64,000 bases of DNA from Neobacillus sp. YX16. GTDB taxonomy: Bacteria; Bacillota; Bacilli; Bacillales; Cytobacillaceae. A program made the position numbers and the translations under genes. Below, piece after piece: positions 8,709 to 15,599 of this stretch (position 1 is the stretch's first letter; each line of letters opens with the position of its first letter). The stretch covers positions 2,990,001-3,054,000 of the forward strand of contig NZ_CP126115.1 of assembly GCF_030123505.1 (NCBI RefSeq), read 5' to 3'. The notes beneath the pieces were generated by a model. It was not told the origin of the DNA, made no database searches, and saw only the letters and a program-made list of their open reading frames with translations.

Positions 8709-8913
8709 TGTGAGTCTCCTCCCTGTTTGTAATAAAGTTCTGAAGTTGCTTCAGACCTTGACTTCCTGATTCTAAATCACCAGAAAGAATTGTTTTAAGA
8801 TCTCCATCAGGAAGCAATTTGCTCATAGTTACAGTTTTTGTTAAACATACTGTTTTAAATGCAATTAACTCGAGTGTCTCAAGTGTTTCATGAAGTCCTA
8901 AATATTTTGTCAA
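8701..8913 (-). CDS. Small CotF-associated spore coat protein (YraE-like)
   Basis: 70 residues from a TTG start at 8913-8911 behind TTGGAGAGA. Contains LGLHETLETLELIAFKTVCLTKT, the N-terminal half of the CotF fold that in Bacillus is often encoded as a separate small ORF upstream of the CotF-domain partner. It is homologous to the divergent gene at 9058 (YHETMETHEVLNLKTVCLLKS). First gene of a two-gene coat operon. Confidence 0.85.
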   Translation of the reverse strand: MTKYLGLHETLETLELIAFKTVCLTKTVTMSKLLPDGDLKTILSGDLESGSQGLKQLQNFITNREETHNE

Positions 8914-9057
8914 GAGTATCTCTCCAATCTTTAAAAACTTCTCTTATCTTACTTCAGACAGGAGATTCATATTCCACCAAAAATATTCCATAACCAGTTA
9001 TATTTCATTGAATAATTTTCACATAGTAAAGGGATTTTAATTTCAGGAGGTGAAGTT

Positions 9058-9273
9058 ATGGAGAAGGAAATCTTGGCTTATCATGAAACAATGGAAACAC
9101 ATGAGGTATTAAACCTGAAAACTGTATGCTTATTGAAATCAAAGCTTATGCAGGGGCTTTGCTTCGATAATGATTTAAAAGCACTGATGGAAAAAGATGT
9201 TCAACAATCAATCGCAGCGATAAATGAACTTAAAGAATTTTATAAAGGTGCAAGAACCAATTATATAGGATGA
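9058..9273 (+). CDS. Small CotF-associated spore coat protein (YraG-like)
   Basis: 71 residues with ATG behind a perfect AGGAGGTGAAG. It is paralogous to the divergently transcribed 8701-8913 product: both start with a short tail, then the HETMETHEV-LK-TVCL helix, then a second helix ending in a Leu/Lys-rich tail. It leads the operon 9058-10798, separated from the next gene by ten bases. The 144-bp divergent intergenic region probably holds sporulation promoters; I could not place a sigma box with confidence. Confidence 0.85.
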   Translation: MEKEILAYHETMETHEVLNLKTVCLLKSKLMQGLCFDNDLKALMEKDVQQSIAAINELKEFYKGARTNYIG

Positions 9274-9283
9274 GGTGAAAAAA

Positions 9284-9646
9284 ATGGAAATGGATTATTT
9301 GGATCCCCAAGGGGCTGAACATATGCCAGAAATGGCAGATTCAGGCATTGCATTGGAATTTCTTCTTTCAGTTAAAACGGGCATTCATACATATGCCATT
9401 GCGTTAACTGAAACAGCTAGCCCGGAGTTAAGGGAAGCATTATACAGGCAAATGGAACAATCCATTGATTTACACACAGAGATATCTGAATTGATGATAA
9501 GCAAGGGCTGGTTATATCCGAACGATGTTGGCAAGCAAGTTGAGTTGGATCTTAAATCTGCCGACAATGCTTTAATGATCGCCGGGATGAACATATTCCC
9601 TAATGATACGGATAGACTTGGAATGTTCGCAACGCCTAATAAATAA
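9284..9646 (+). CDS. CotF-family spore coat protein (YraF-like)
   Basis: 120 residues if started at ATG 9284, which lies 5 bases after GAGGTGA; the upstream in-frame GTG at 9275 is inside that ribosome site and is rejected. The CotF core DSGIALEFLLSVKTGIHTYAIALTETASPELREALYRQ parallels the 8409 protein, followed by LHTEISELMISKGWLYP. The C-terminal tail MIAGMNIFPNDTDRLGMF is Met/Asn-rich. Middle gene of the coat-adh operon; its product should be assembled on the spore surface. Confidence 0.88.
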   Translation: MEMDYLDPQGAEHMPEMADSGIALEFLLSVKTGIHTYAIALTETASPELREALYRQMEQSIDLHTEISELMISKGWLYPNDVGKQVELDLKSADNALMIAGMNIFPNDTDRLGMFATPNK

Positions 9647-9661
9647 GGGAGGTAAGAAAAA

Positions 9662-10798
9662 ATGAAAGCTGTCACGTACCAGGGGAATAAAAATGTCCAG
9701 GTTAAAGAAGTAAAAGACCCAAAAATTAAAAATGGCGATGATATCATTGTAAAAATAACAACTTCTGCTATATGCGGATCCGATTTGCATTTGATTCATC
9801 AAATGATTCCCAATTTGCCAACTGATTACGTAATAGGCCATGAACCGATGGGGGTAGTCGAAGAAGTAGGACCGGAAGTAACAAAATTGAAAAAAGGGGA
9901 TCGGGTAATTATTCCCTTTAATGTAAGCTGTGGGCATTGCTGGTACTGTAACCATGACTTAACTAGCCAATGTGATAATTCCAACCCTCATGGTGACATG
10001 GGCGGTTTCTTTGGATATTCAGAAACAACCGGTGGATATGCTGGCGGACAAGCTGAATATATGCGTGTTCCATATGGAAACTTTACTCCATTCAAATTAC
10101 CGGAGAACTGCGAAGTAGAAGATGAAAAGTTGGTGTTACTTGCAGATGCAGCCTCAACAGCTTATTGGAGTGTAGATCACTCTGGTGTCAAAGCTGGTGA
10201 TACTGTCATCGTTTTAGGATGTGGGCCAGTAGGTCTCCTTGCTCAAAAATTTGCCTGGTATAAAGGTGCTGAGCGAGTTATTGCTGTCGATTACATCAAT
10301 TACCGGCTTGATCATGCGAAACGAACCAATAAAGTGGAGACTGTAAATTTTGAGGAACATGAAAACGTTGGCGAATATTTAAGAGAGATAACACAAGGCG
10401 GAGCAGATATCGTTATTGATTGTTCAGGTATGAGCGGCAAGATGACTCCTCTTGAATATCTTGCATCCGGAATGAAGCTTCATGGCGGTGCAATGGGCGG
10501 GCTTGTCATTGCGTCACAGGCTGTACGCAAAGCTGGTACCATCCAAATTACCGGTGTTTATGGGGGACGTTATAATGGTTTCCCGTTAGGAGACATCTTC
10601 CAAAGAAATGTTGACATTAAAACGGGTCAAGCCCCAGTTATTCCGTATATGCCTTTTCTTTATAATCTTATATCTGAAGGAAAGGTTGATATTGGTGATG
10701 TAATTACACATGTTCTTCCATTAGACCAGGCAAAGCATGGATACGAAGTTTTTGACACAAGGACCGATAATTGTATAAAAGTCATTCTAAAACCTTAA
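9662..10798 (+). CDS. adhB: Zinc-dependent medium-chain alcohol dehydrogenase, sporulation cluster
   Basis: 378 residues, typical for MDR enzymes. The catalytic zinc ligands are Cys in SAICGSDLH and the His/Glu of VIGHEPMGVVEEVG. The structural zinc site is present in shortened form around SCGHCWYCNHDLTSQCD. The Rossmann motif is VIVLGCGPVGLLAQKFA, with an acidic DYINYR after strand beta-2 suggesting NAD(H) preference. It lies 15 bases after the coat gene in the same operon, with a GGGAGG ribosome site, matching B. subtilis adhB among yra coat genes. The substrate is unknown; formaldehyde-type or glycol oxidation is possible. Confidence 0.9.
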   Translation: MKAVTYQGNKNVQVKEVKDPKIKNGDDIIVKITTSAICGSDLHLIHQMIPNLPTDYVIGHEPMGVVEEVGPEVTKLKKGDRVIIPFNVSCGHCWYCNHDLTSQCDNSNPHGDMGGFFGYSETTGGYAGGQAEYMRVPYGNFTPFKLPENCEVEDEKLVLLADAASTAYWSVDHSGVKAGDTVIVLGCGPVGLLAQKFAWYKGAERVIAVDYINYRLDHAKRTNKVETVNFEEHENVGEYLREITQGGADIVIDCSGMSGKMTPLEYLASGMKLHGGAMGGLVIASQAVRKAGTIQITGVYGGRYNGFPLGDIFQRNVDIKTGQAPVIPYMPFLYNLISEGKVDIGDVITHVLPLDQAKHGYEVFDTRTDNCIKVILKP

Positions 10799-11151
10799 AT
10801 TGAATAAATCTAAGATGAATTCCTATAAATTCTTTTAAAAATGGAGATTGTTATTTTGTATAACAAGGACTTATAATTTGGGATAGCAGTTTTTCGTATA
10901 CTATTAACAACTATCTACACCGCAATACTTGCATCACAATTAATGGCCACAAAACATAAGTTTGATTACCTTTATTTCACAATTAAATTTACAGAAAGAT
11001 AAAACAATCATTTAAGGCGGTGATCATCCATCGTCTTTTTTGTTGAATCAATGATTTTCTTAATTACCGATAATGGTTATAAGTATTCATTGAATATCCT
11101 TGATTTCTTGAAGGACAGCAGAGCAAATATGTAAAATTATTCACCATAAGG
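10799..11151. other. AT-rich intergenic stretch
   Basis: No supportable gene. AAGGCGGTGATCATCCATCG followed by TCTTTTTTGTTGAATC at about 11016-11047 looks like a degraded terminator of the same style as repeat copies 5 and 11. Confidence 0.4.
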
Positions 11152-11256
11152 AAACTTTGTGAAACATTGTACTTAAACTATAGGGTGCAATAGTTAAAGA
11201 TGGGATCGCTGCGGCGGTCTTTTTGCTTGTTCAGCTAACGAAGCAGGTTAGCGAGG
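11152..11256 (+). repeat. Dispersed repeat, copy 6 (near complete)
   Basis: AACTTTGTGAAACATTGTACTTAAACTATAGGGTGCAATAG, a short GATCGCTGCGGCGGTC stem plus TTTTT, and the second block CAGCTAACGAAGCAGGTTAGCGAGG. It ends 38 bases before an IS110 transposase relic, and its GCAGGTTAG is the sequence into which the group II intron inserted in copy 2. Confidence 0.7.
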
Positions 11257-11293
11257 AAGATCAAGACTCCGACGCTTCCTCTACTTAGCAACC

Positions 11294-11485
11294 ATGAGCC
11301 TTGTGATGAATAACCCTGAATTTAAAGCGATCCATTCCCATAATGTGAAGGTTAAAAAGATAAAGAAAATGAAATCAATAATGAAACTGATAGGAAAACT
11401 AGCCAGGATTTTTGTAGGAATAGCACGACGAAACGAGTCTTACTGTCCAAGTAAAATCCAAGTATTAATCCCTTTAGCAGCATAG
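11294..11485 (+). pseudogene. C-terminal remnant of an IS110-family transposase
   Basis: Sixty-three codons ending in a normal stop: LVMNNPEFKAIHSHNV...KKMKSIMKLIGKLARIFVGIARRNESY. The motif (x-NPEFKAxH...KKMKSxMKLxGKLxRI) is the extreme C-terminus of IS110/IS1111-type transposases; compare NSAFKALHVYY...LKKMQSLIALCNKLIRIFF in the element at 15600. The catalytic DEDD domain is gone. The structured 3' noncoding part of the element still follows (11620-11745), so this is a 5'-deleted insertion. Confidence 0.75.
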
Positions 11486-11619
11486 AAATAATACATTAGT
11501 TTTATAAATGCATCATTTAAAATTGTTAACTTTAATTTTTGAATGTTGTCTTATTCGTAGGATTTCAAATATGTACGGAGTACCAGGTTTCTTAAACAAA
11601 AGGGCACTGTGACCCATCA

Positions 11620-11745
11620 GGTTAGCATAACTGGCCTCCACCCCTTGGATAGGCATGACGAAGGAATGAGAGGGCGATTGACCCGTTGAGACATGGGTGG
11701 GAAAGCCTCCAGGGGCGGCGTGGAGATGTACATTATATGGTAAAA
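11620..11745 (+). ncRNA. Relic of an IS110 3' noncoding RNA segment
   Basis: Shares an ordered set of blocks with the region downstream of the transposase at 15600-16894: CCTCCACC, GACGAAGGAAT, GAGCGA-like, CATGGG-GG, GCCTCCA and GTGGA-ATG. Because the protein parts differ, conservation of the noncoding blocks suggests a structured RNA, plausibly a bridge RNA placed 3' of the gene as in the IS1111-like subgroup. The right end reads GTGGAGATGTACATTATATGG; a third copy of this end lies inverted at 13070-13145. Confidence 0.5.
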
Positions 11746-12000
11746 TATGGAGTGGTAGCTGACTCCTTTATTTATGCCTTCACGAAGCCAAGATGATCTG
11801 AACTCATTTCAATTACCCGTAAATCCAATTACAAGGGTTATGAAATCCTGCGAATAAGTGAGCATTCAAGAGATATTGGTATCAAACTTAGGGAGTTTAG
11901 GAGGAATTACTTGGAAAACGTTAATAATAAACTTAATGGACTTTCTACCAAATTAAAGAGTCCCATTTTCGGGTATATTCTTGATAAATGTTCATTAGAA

Positions 12001-12033
12001 ATGACGTATGAATTTTGGTATACGTCATTTTCC
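12001..12033. terminator. Stem-loop between converging signals
   Basis: ATGACGTAT (12001-12009) pairs with ATACGTCAT (12020-12028), followed by TTTCC on the plus strand. It lies just beyond the stop of the minus-strand pseudogene at 12052. Confidence 0.5.
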
Positions 12034-12051
12034 TTGTTTAGTAATGTTTTA

Positions 12052-12375
12052 TTATCCAGGAAGTATGGTGTTAGGGTTATCAAGACAAATTGTATAGGCA
12101 AGACAGGATTCGGACGGCGTTGGAAGTATTATAACAGGTTGAACACTTCCAGGTTCTAATCTTACCAGGGTAAGAACTCCATTATTCAATGCCCAAACTA
12201 CCATTGGACATATGCCTCGATTTTCAAGTTCTGCTTGAACGGAAGGGTTGGCTAATTCTTCGACTGTTGGAGTACTAAATTCTGGATCGGCAGTAAGGTT
12301 ATCACAGTGAGCGGGGTTCGATGCGACCAATATAGTTTGCTGAGGCAACCTTTTTTCTTTTTGAACAATTAGCAA
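12052..12375 (-). pseudogene. Truncated copy of the spore-surface-like protein at 1-359
   Basis: The C-terminal 85 or so residues (from CDNLTADPEFSTPTVEEL to the stop after NPNTILPG) match the protein at the window start. The first 23 residues do not; they derive from unrelated sequence running into repeat copy 7. The only in-frame start is a TTG at 12375 with no ribosome site, where the intact copy has AAAGGAGGTGAA. The homology break sits just upstream of the CDNLT codons at about 12310. I infer a recombination that replaced the 5' end and promoter, leaving an unexpressed 3' fragment. It does supply the missing C-terminal sequence of the partial gene at 1-359. Confidence 0.65.
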
Positions 12376-12482
12376 ATTTGTGAAGAAATGTACTTAAAGA
12401 AACGGGCGCTAGAGTTGAAGATAGGGGTTGCCACGTGGCTGCCCTTTTTCTTGTTTTACTTACGGGGATATTTAGTACAATC
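12373..12482 (+). repeat. Dispersed repeat, copy 7 (complete)
   Basis: CAAATTTGTGAAGAAATGTACTTAAAGAAACGGGCGCTAG, then the strong stem GGGTTGCCACGTGGCTGCCC with a T-run, and TTACGGGGATATTTAGT. All family parts are present. Confidence 0.7.
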
Positions 12483-12556
12483 AGAAAAGGGAAAAAGAGA
12501 CCTATTGACGAATTGATAAAATTAGTAATTCAATGTCATATTTACTGGAGGTATTT

Positions 12557-12907
12557 ATGAATCCTATACTAAATCAAATCGGGACAGTTTTTATTCCTGT
12601 ACGTAATATTGAAGAGGCACGTAATTGGTATTGTGACATACTTGGCTTAGCAGCAGAAGGCGAAATATTATTTGGTCATTTGTTTATAGTACCTATGAAT
12701 GGAACAGGGATTGTATTAGATAGCAAAATTTTTTCAGTTGAAAATATACTCAAAGTCCCACTATTTCATTTCAATACTAATAATATAGAAAATGCTTACG
12801 AGTCTATGAGGGAAAAGAATGTAGAAATAACAACAGGAATAGAGCATAACCAATGGTTTAATTTTAAAGACCCTGATGGCAATCATTTGATGGTGTGTAA
12901 GTGTTAA
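12557..12907 (+). CDS. VOC (glyoxalase/dioxygenase) superfamily protein
   Basis: 116 residues from ATG 12557, seven bases after CTGGAGG; an in-frame upstream ATG (12533) has no ribosome site. It shows the paired beta-alpha-beta-beta-beta motif of VOC proteins: GTVFIPVRNIEEARNWYCDILGL, FHFNTNNIENAYESMREKNVEI and the closing FNFKDPDGNHLMVCKC with a metal-ligand-like position in the last strand. Single-domain VOC proteins usually dimerise to form the active site. The substrate cannot be told. It stands alone between two dispersed repeats. Confidence 0.85.
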   Translation: MNPILNQIGTVFIPVRNIEEARNWYCDILGLAAEGEILFGHLFIVPMNGTGIVLDSKIFSVENILKVPLFHFNTNNIENAYESMREKNVEITTGIEHNQWFNFKDPDGNHLMVCKC

Positions 12908-13015
12908 AACCTTCTTAAGCTCCCTCAGTTAGATACGATTATCTCTCAAAAACTCACTTATTGGCAGGATTTCAAAGCACTTAATAACCTTAGGGGACAA
13001 ATGAAATGAGTTTTT

Positions 13016-13205
13016 AGCAATTTGGCTAAATGAAAGCGTACTTAAATAAAGGGGTTAGGTATATCTCCATTAATTTCCATATAATGTACGGTCTCCACGC
13101 CACCCCTGTAGGTTTTCGCTCCCATGTCTAATGGGTTGCTAAGTTAGGGATTGAGGGCTGCTTCGGCAGCCCTTTTCTTGTTCCACTAGCGAAGCAGTAT
13201 AGTTA
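13016..13205 (+). repeat. Dispersed repeat, copy 8, interrupted by an inverted IS110 end
   Basis: Left part CAATTTGGCTAAATGAAAGCGTACTTAAATAAAGGGGTTAGG; right part GAGGGCTGCTTCGGCAGCCC (7-bp stem, TTCG loop, 13155-13172) with TTTTCTTGTTCCACTAGCGAAGCAG. About 75 bases in between (13070-13145) are foreign. Confidence 0.65.
13070..13145 (-). mobile_element. Fragment of an IS110-type 3' end
   Basis: On the minus strand it reads CATGGGAGCGAAAACCTACAG, then GGGTGGCGTGGAGACCGTAC and ATTATATGG, matching the end of the relic at 11690-11745 (GGGCGGCGTGGAGATGTACATTATATGG). No transposase is left. Confidence 0.6.
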
Positions 13206-13356
13206 AAATAAGGTTTGGGAATCAGTTCAATTGAATTGTAAAATATTTTAGGTTATTTTTAGTGTTTTCTTATATAAAATTTAAAATTAGTTGTTTGTTT
13301 GTCCAAGCATTTTACTTCCTTTTGAATTTAATAGAATCAAAAGGGAGGTGAAAGTA

Positions 13357-13719
13357 ATGAATAATAATGACGTTGTTTCTATTGGAGCAAATTGTGTAGT
13401 AAGAATTGGAAATCGGTTCTTTCTACTGGTAGAAATTGAAGTGGAAGATATAGATTTAGAGGAATTTGTTTTTATCCGAATTTCTGAGCGGGAATTTAGA
13501 ACACTAATAAGAGCGGGTGTTCAACGCTGTACAATTGCTGACCGCATTCCACGTAACAATGCGGAATTCATATGTGTTTTAATAGAAAATGGTCGAGCAT
13601 TTTTGGTTTTCGACGTGGAAAACAATGAAGACGAAGCTGTACTTGTTAGAATTTCATTAACAAGAGCAGAAGAGTTAATCCGTAGAGGAGCAATGAGATG
13701 TACTGTAATTAATAGATAA
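13357..13719 (+). CDS. Two-repeat small protein of unknown function
   Basis: 120 residues from ATG 13357 behind AAGGGAGGTGAAAG; the longer frame from 13291 is not supported. The protein is an internal duplication: repeat 1 FFLLVEIEV...VFIRISEREFRTLIRAGVQRCTI and repeat 2 AFLVFDVEN...VLVRISLTRAEELIRRGAMRCTV, each about 45-50 residues with alternating strands, a helix ending IRAG/IRRG and a Cys at the same place. Bacillaceae have similar small proteins of unknown role; a spore-structure role is only a guess. Monocistronic, with its own terminator at 13774. Confidence 0.7.
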   Translation: MNNNDVVSIGANCVVRIGNRFFLLVEIEVEDIDLEEFVFIRISEREFRTLIRAGVQRCTIADRIPRNNAEFICVLIENGRAFLVFDVENNEDEAVLVRISLTRAEELIRRGAMRCTVINR

Positions 13720-13773
13720 ATAAAAAAGTTATTATGGTTCTGCAAAGGGATACGAAAACTAATTTAACATATT

Positions 13774-13801
13774 GAGTCGTTTAGACGGCTCTTTTTTTTT
13801 T
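13774..13801 (+). terminator. Rho-independent terminator
   Basis: GAGTCGT (13774-13780) pairs with ACGGCTC (13785-13791, one G-T pair) and is followed by ten T. Confidence 0.8.
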
Positions 13802-13807
13802 AGAAAG

Positions 13808-13847
13808 CAAGTTTGTGAAATATTGTACTTAAAGTAACGGGAGCTTT
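13808..13847 (+). repeat. Dispersed repeat, copy 9, left part (split by IS110 element B)
   Basis: AAGTTTGTGAAATATTGTACTTAAAGTAACGGGAGCTTT, ending where element B starts. Confidence 0.7.
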
Positions 13848-13911
13848 CGTATTATAAGGTTAACCAGTTTTTACTGGTTGACCTTTTTTTAATAGAATCT
13901 ATTATATCAGT

Positions 13912-14066
13912 AGCCAGGGTAGGACGTACGGGTGCGTGGGACAAAGATTCCGTCAAGTAAACTGTCCGCCCCCTACTTGTAGAAACATGTTTGAGGCTGG
14001 TTGGGACAATGATCTCGCATAACAAGCGAAGCTATGATACTTCAAGATGGAATAGGGGTACTGGTA
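13912..14066 (+). ncRNA. Candidate bridge RNA of IS110 element B
   Basis: Noncoding region upstream of the transposase, alignable with the 5365-5520 region of element A. The outer stem is CCAGGGTA with its partner near GGTACTGG. Two candidate guide strings are seen. ACGGGTGCGT matches 8 of 10 bases of the left flank ACGGGAGCTT. AAGTAAAC pairs with 7 of 8 bases of the junction TTTACTT. Two unequal loops separated by the shared CCCCCTACTTGTAGAAACATG block agree with a target loop and a donor loop. Assignment rests on position, conservation and complementarity; folding was not computed. Confidence 0.6.
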
Positions 14067-14094
14067 AGTAATTTGAGAGAGGAAGAGATAAATA

Positions 14095-15297
14095 ATGAAT
14101 CCAGTAGTTGGTCTGGATATTTCCAGTGGGGAAAGTGAAGTTCAAGCATTTTTAGATAAGGGAAAACCTTATGGCAAAAGTTTTAAGGTATCGCACACCA
14201 ATGAATCGTTAGGAGTATTATTTCACTTTATGAGAAAGATAGAGAATGAGTCTGGTCAAAAACCGACTGTCATATTAGAAGCAACAGGGCATTACCACAC
14301 GCCAGTCATTCAGCTCTTAGAGGAACATAATTATTTGTATATAATGGTTAATCCACTACTGTCATATCAAGCAAAGAAATCAAGTTTACGAAAGGTTAAA
14401 ACCGATGCAGTCGATGCCTATTGCTTATGTGAACTTTTTTACAAGGAAGAGTTGGATCCATATAAAAAGCGTGGGACTCAGCTGTTAAACCTTCGTAACC
14501 TTACAAGACAACACGAAACTCTGACAGGTCTTTATGTACAAGCTAAGTTGCAGTTTAATGCGATATTAGAACAAGTATTTCCAGAGTATAAAGGCGTTTT
14601 CGGAGATATGTATTCGAAGGTTTCATTAAATACACTGTTGGAATATACCACATCTGAATCTGTTTTGAGGGAAGAGGAATCTAAATTAGCAGATAAGATT
14701 GCGAGTTTATGTACAAGTCGTTCGGAGCGTTGGGCAAACGAAAGAGCAAAGAAGTTGATGGAGGCAGCTCAGCGTAACCCATTTAAGAGCACACTATATC
14801 ATAGTCATTTGAATAGCTTAGAGATGTATATTCAGATGCTTCTCCAATACCAAGAGCATCTTGCCAAGTTGGACGGGCGAATAGATGCTTTGGCAGGAGA
14901 AATTGAAGAATATAAGATTATCCAATCGATCCCTGGAATTGGTGAAAAAATCGCTGCAACGATTCTTTCTGAAATTGGTGAGATCGAGAGGTTTAATCAT
15001 CCTAAAAAACTGGTTGCCTTCTCTGGAATAGATCCGAGTGTCCATTCGTCTGGTAAATTTACAGCGACGATAAATCGGATTACCAAAAGAGGTTCAAGCA
15101 GATTGCGTCATGCCTTATATATGGCTGTTCTCTGTGGAATAAGGGGCTCTCGCAATAAGAAGTTAAAAGAGTTCTATGATAAAAAGCGAGAAGAAGGAAA
15201 GCCCTTTAAGGTAGCAATGATTGCTTGTACAAATAAACTTGTTCATTGGATTTTTGCATTACTAAAAAGTAAAGAAACTTTCCTTGATTTGGCTTAA
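14095..15297 (+). CDS. IS110-family transposase (DEDD recombinase), element B
   Basis: 400 residues, ATG behind GAGAGGAAGAG. The DEDD domain starts GLDISSGESE (Asp8), followed by ILEATGHYHTP and VKTDAVDAYCL. The C-terminal domain has IPGIGEKIAATILSEIG and SGIDPSVHSSGKF with the family's serine. About 70% identical to the element A product; the 12-residue segment after SRKKK of A is absent here. No stop or frameshift, so it may be active. It works with the RNA encoded directly upstream. Confidence 0.95.
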   Translation: MNPVVGLDISSGESEVQAFLDKGKPYGKSFKVSHTNESLGVLFHFMRKIENESGQKPTVILEATGHYHTPVIQLLEEHNYLYIMVNPLLSYQAKKSSLRKVKTDAVDAYCLCELFYKEELDPYKKRGTQLLNLRNLTRQHETLTGLYVQAKLQFNAILEQVFPEYKGVFGDMYSKVSLNTLLEYTTSESVLREEESKLADKIASLCTSRSERWANERAKKLMEAAQRNPFKSTLYHSHLNSLEMYIQMLLQYQEHLAKLDGRIDALAGEIEEYKIIQSIPGIGEKIAATILSEIGEIERFNHPKKLVAFSGIDPSVHSSGKFTATINRITKRGSSRLRHALYMAVLCGIRGSRNKKLKEFYDKKREEGKPFKVAMIACTNKLVHWIFALLKSKETFLDLA

Positions 15298-15433
15298 GAG
15301 ATACAATTAAGTAATACATGAAAAACCTTCCAAGAAAGAAGATGAGGAAGGTTATTTAGCATGAACATTTTTAGTATATCCTTAGTTGTTTTATTTTTTT
15401 ATAGAAAAATATTGACATCCTATTAGCTGGTTT

Positions 15434-15492
15434 ACTTCAACTATGGGGTAATGCCATTTTCTTGTTCCACTAACGGAGCAGCATTCCTGTAA
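15434..15492 (+). repeat. Dispersed repeat, copy 9, right part
   Basis: ACTTCAACTATGGGGTAATGCC, TTTTCTTGTTCCACTAACGGAGCAG. The stem is reduced. It is followed directly by the third IS110 element. Confidence 0.6.
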
Positions 15493-15599
15493 TGAATGAA
15501 AAAGAGGTTTGAACAAAAAAAGAACCTCTTGGTAGAATAAGAGAGTCCTAAAAGCTGGCCAGCAAAAAAGGACAATCCCAAATACCAGGAGGTCTTGAA

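Larger units (their letters stand above)
13848..15433 (+). mobile_element. IS110-family element B (plus orientation)
   Basis: 1586 bp. Left end CGTATTATAAGGTTAACCAG with an AACCAG/CTGGTT hairpin followed by a T-run (13862-13889), a terminator-like screen against outside transcription. Right end CTATTAGCTGGTTT preceded by AACCTTCC/GGAAGGTT hairpin arms (15324-15353). Same organisation as element A but inserted in the opposite direction relative to the repeat. The right flank ACTTCAACTATGGGGTAATG resembles a second repeat start, so two tandem repeat units may have existed. Confidence 0.83.

Noticed and set aside
8914..9057. Sporulation sigma boxes between the divergent coat genes (for example CATAGTA at 9022)
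   Set aside because: No matching -35 element at the correct distance for sigma-G, sigma-E or sigma-K on either strand.
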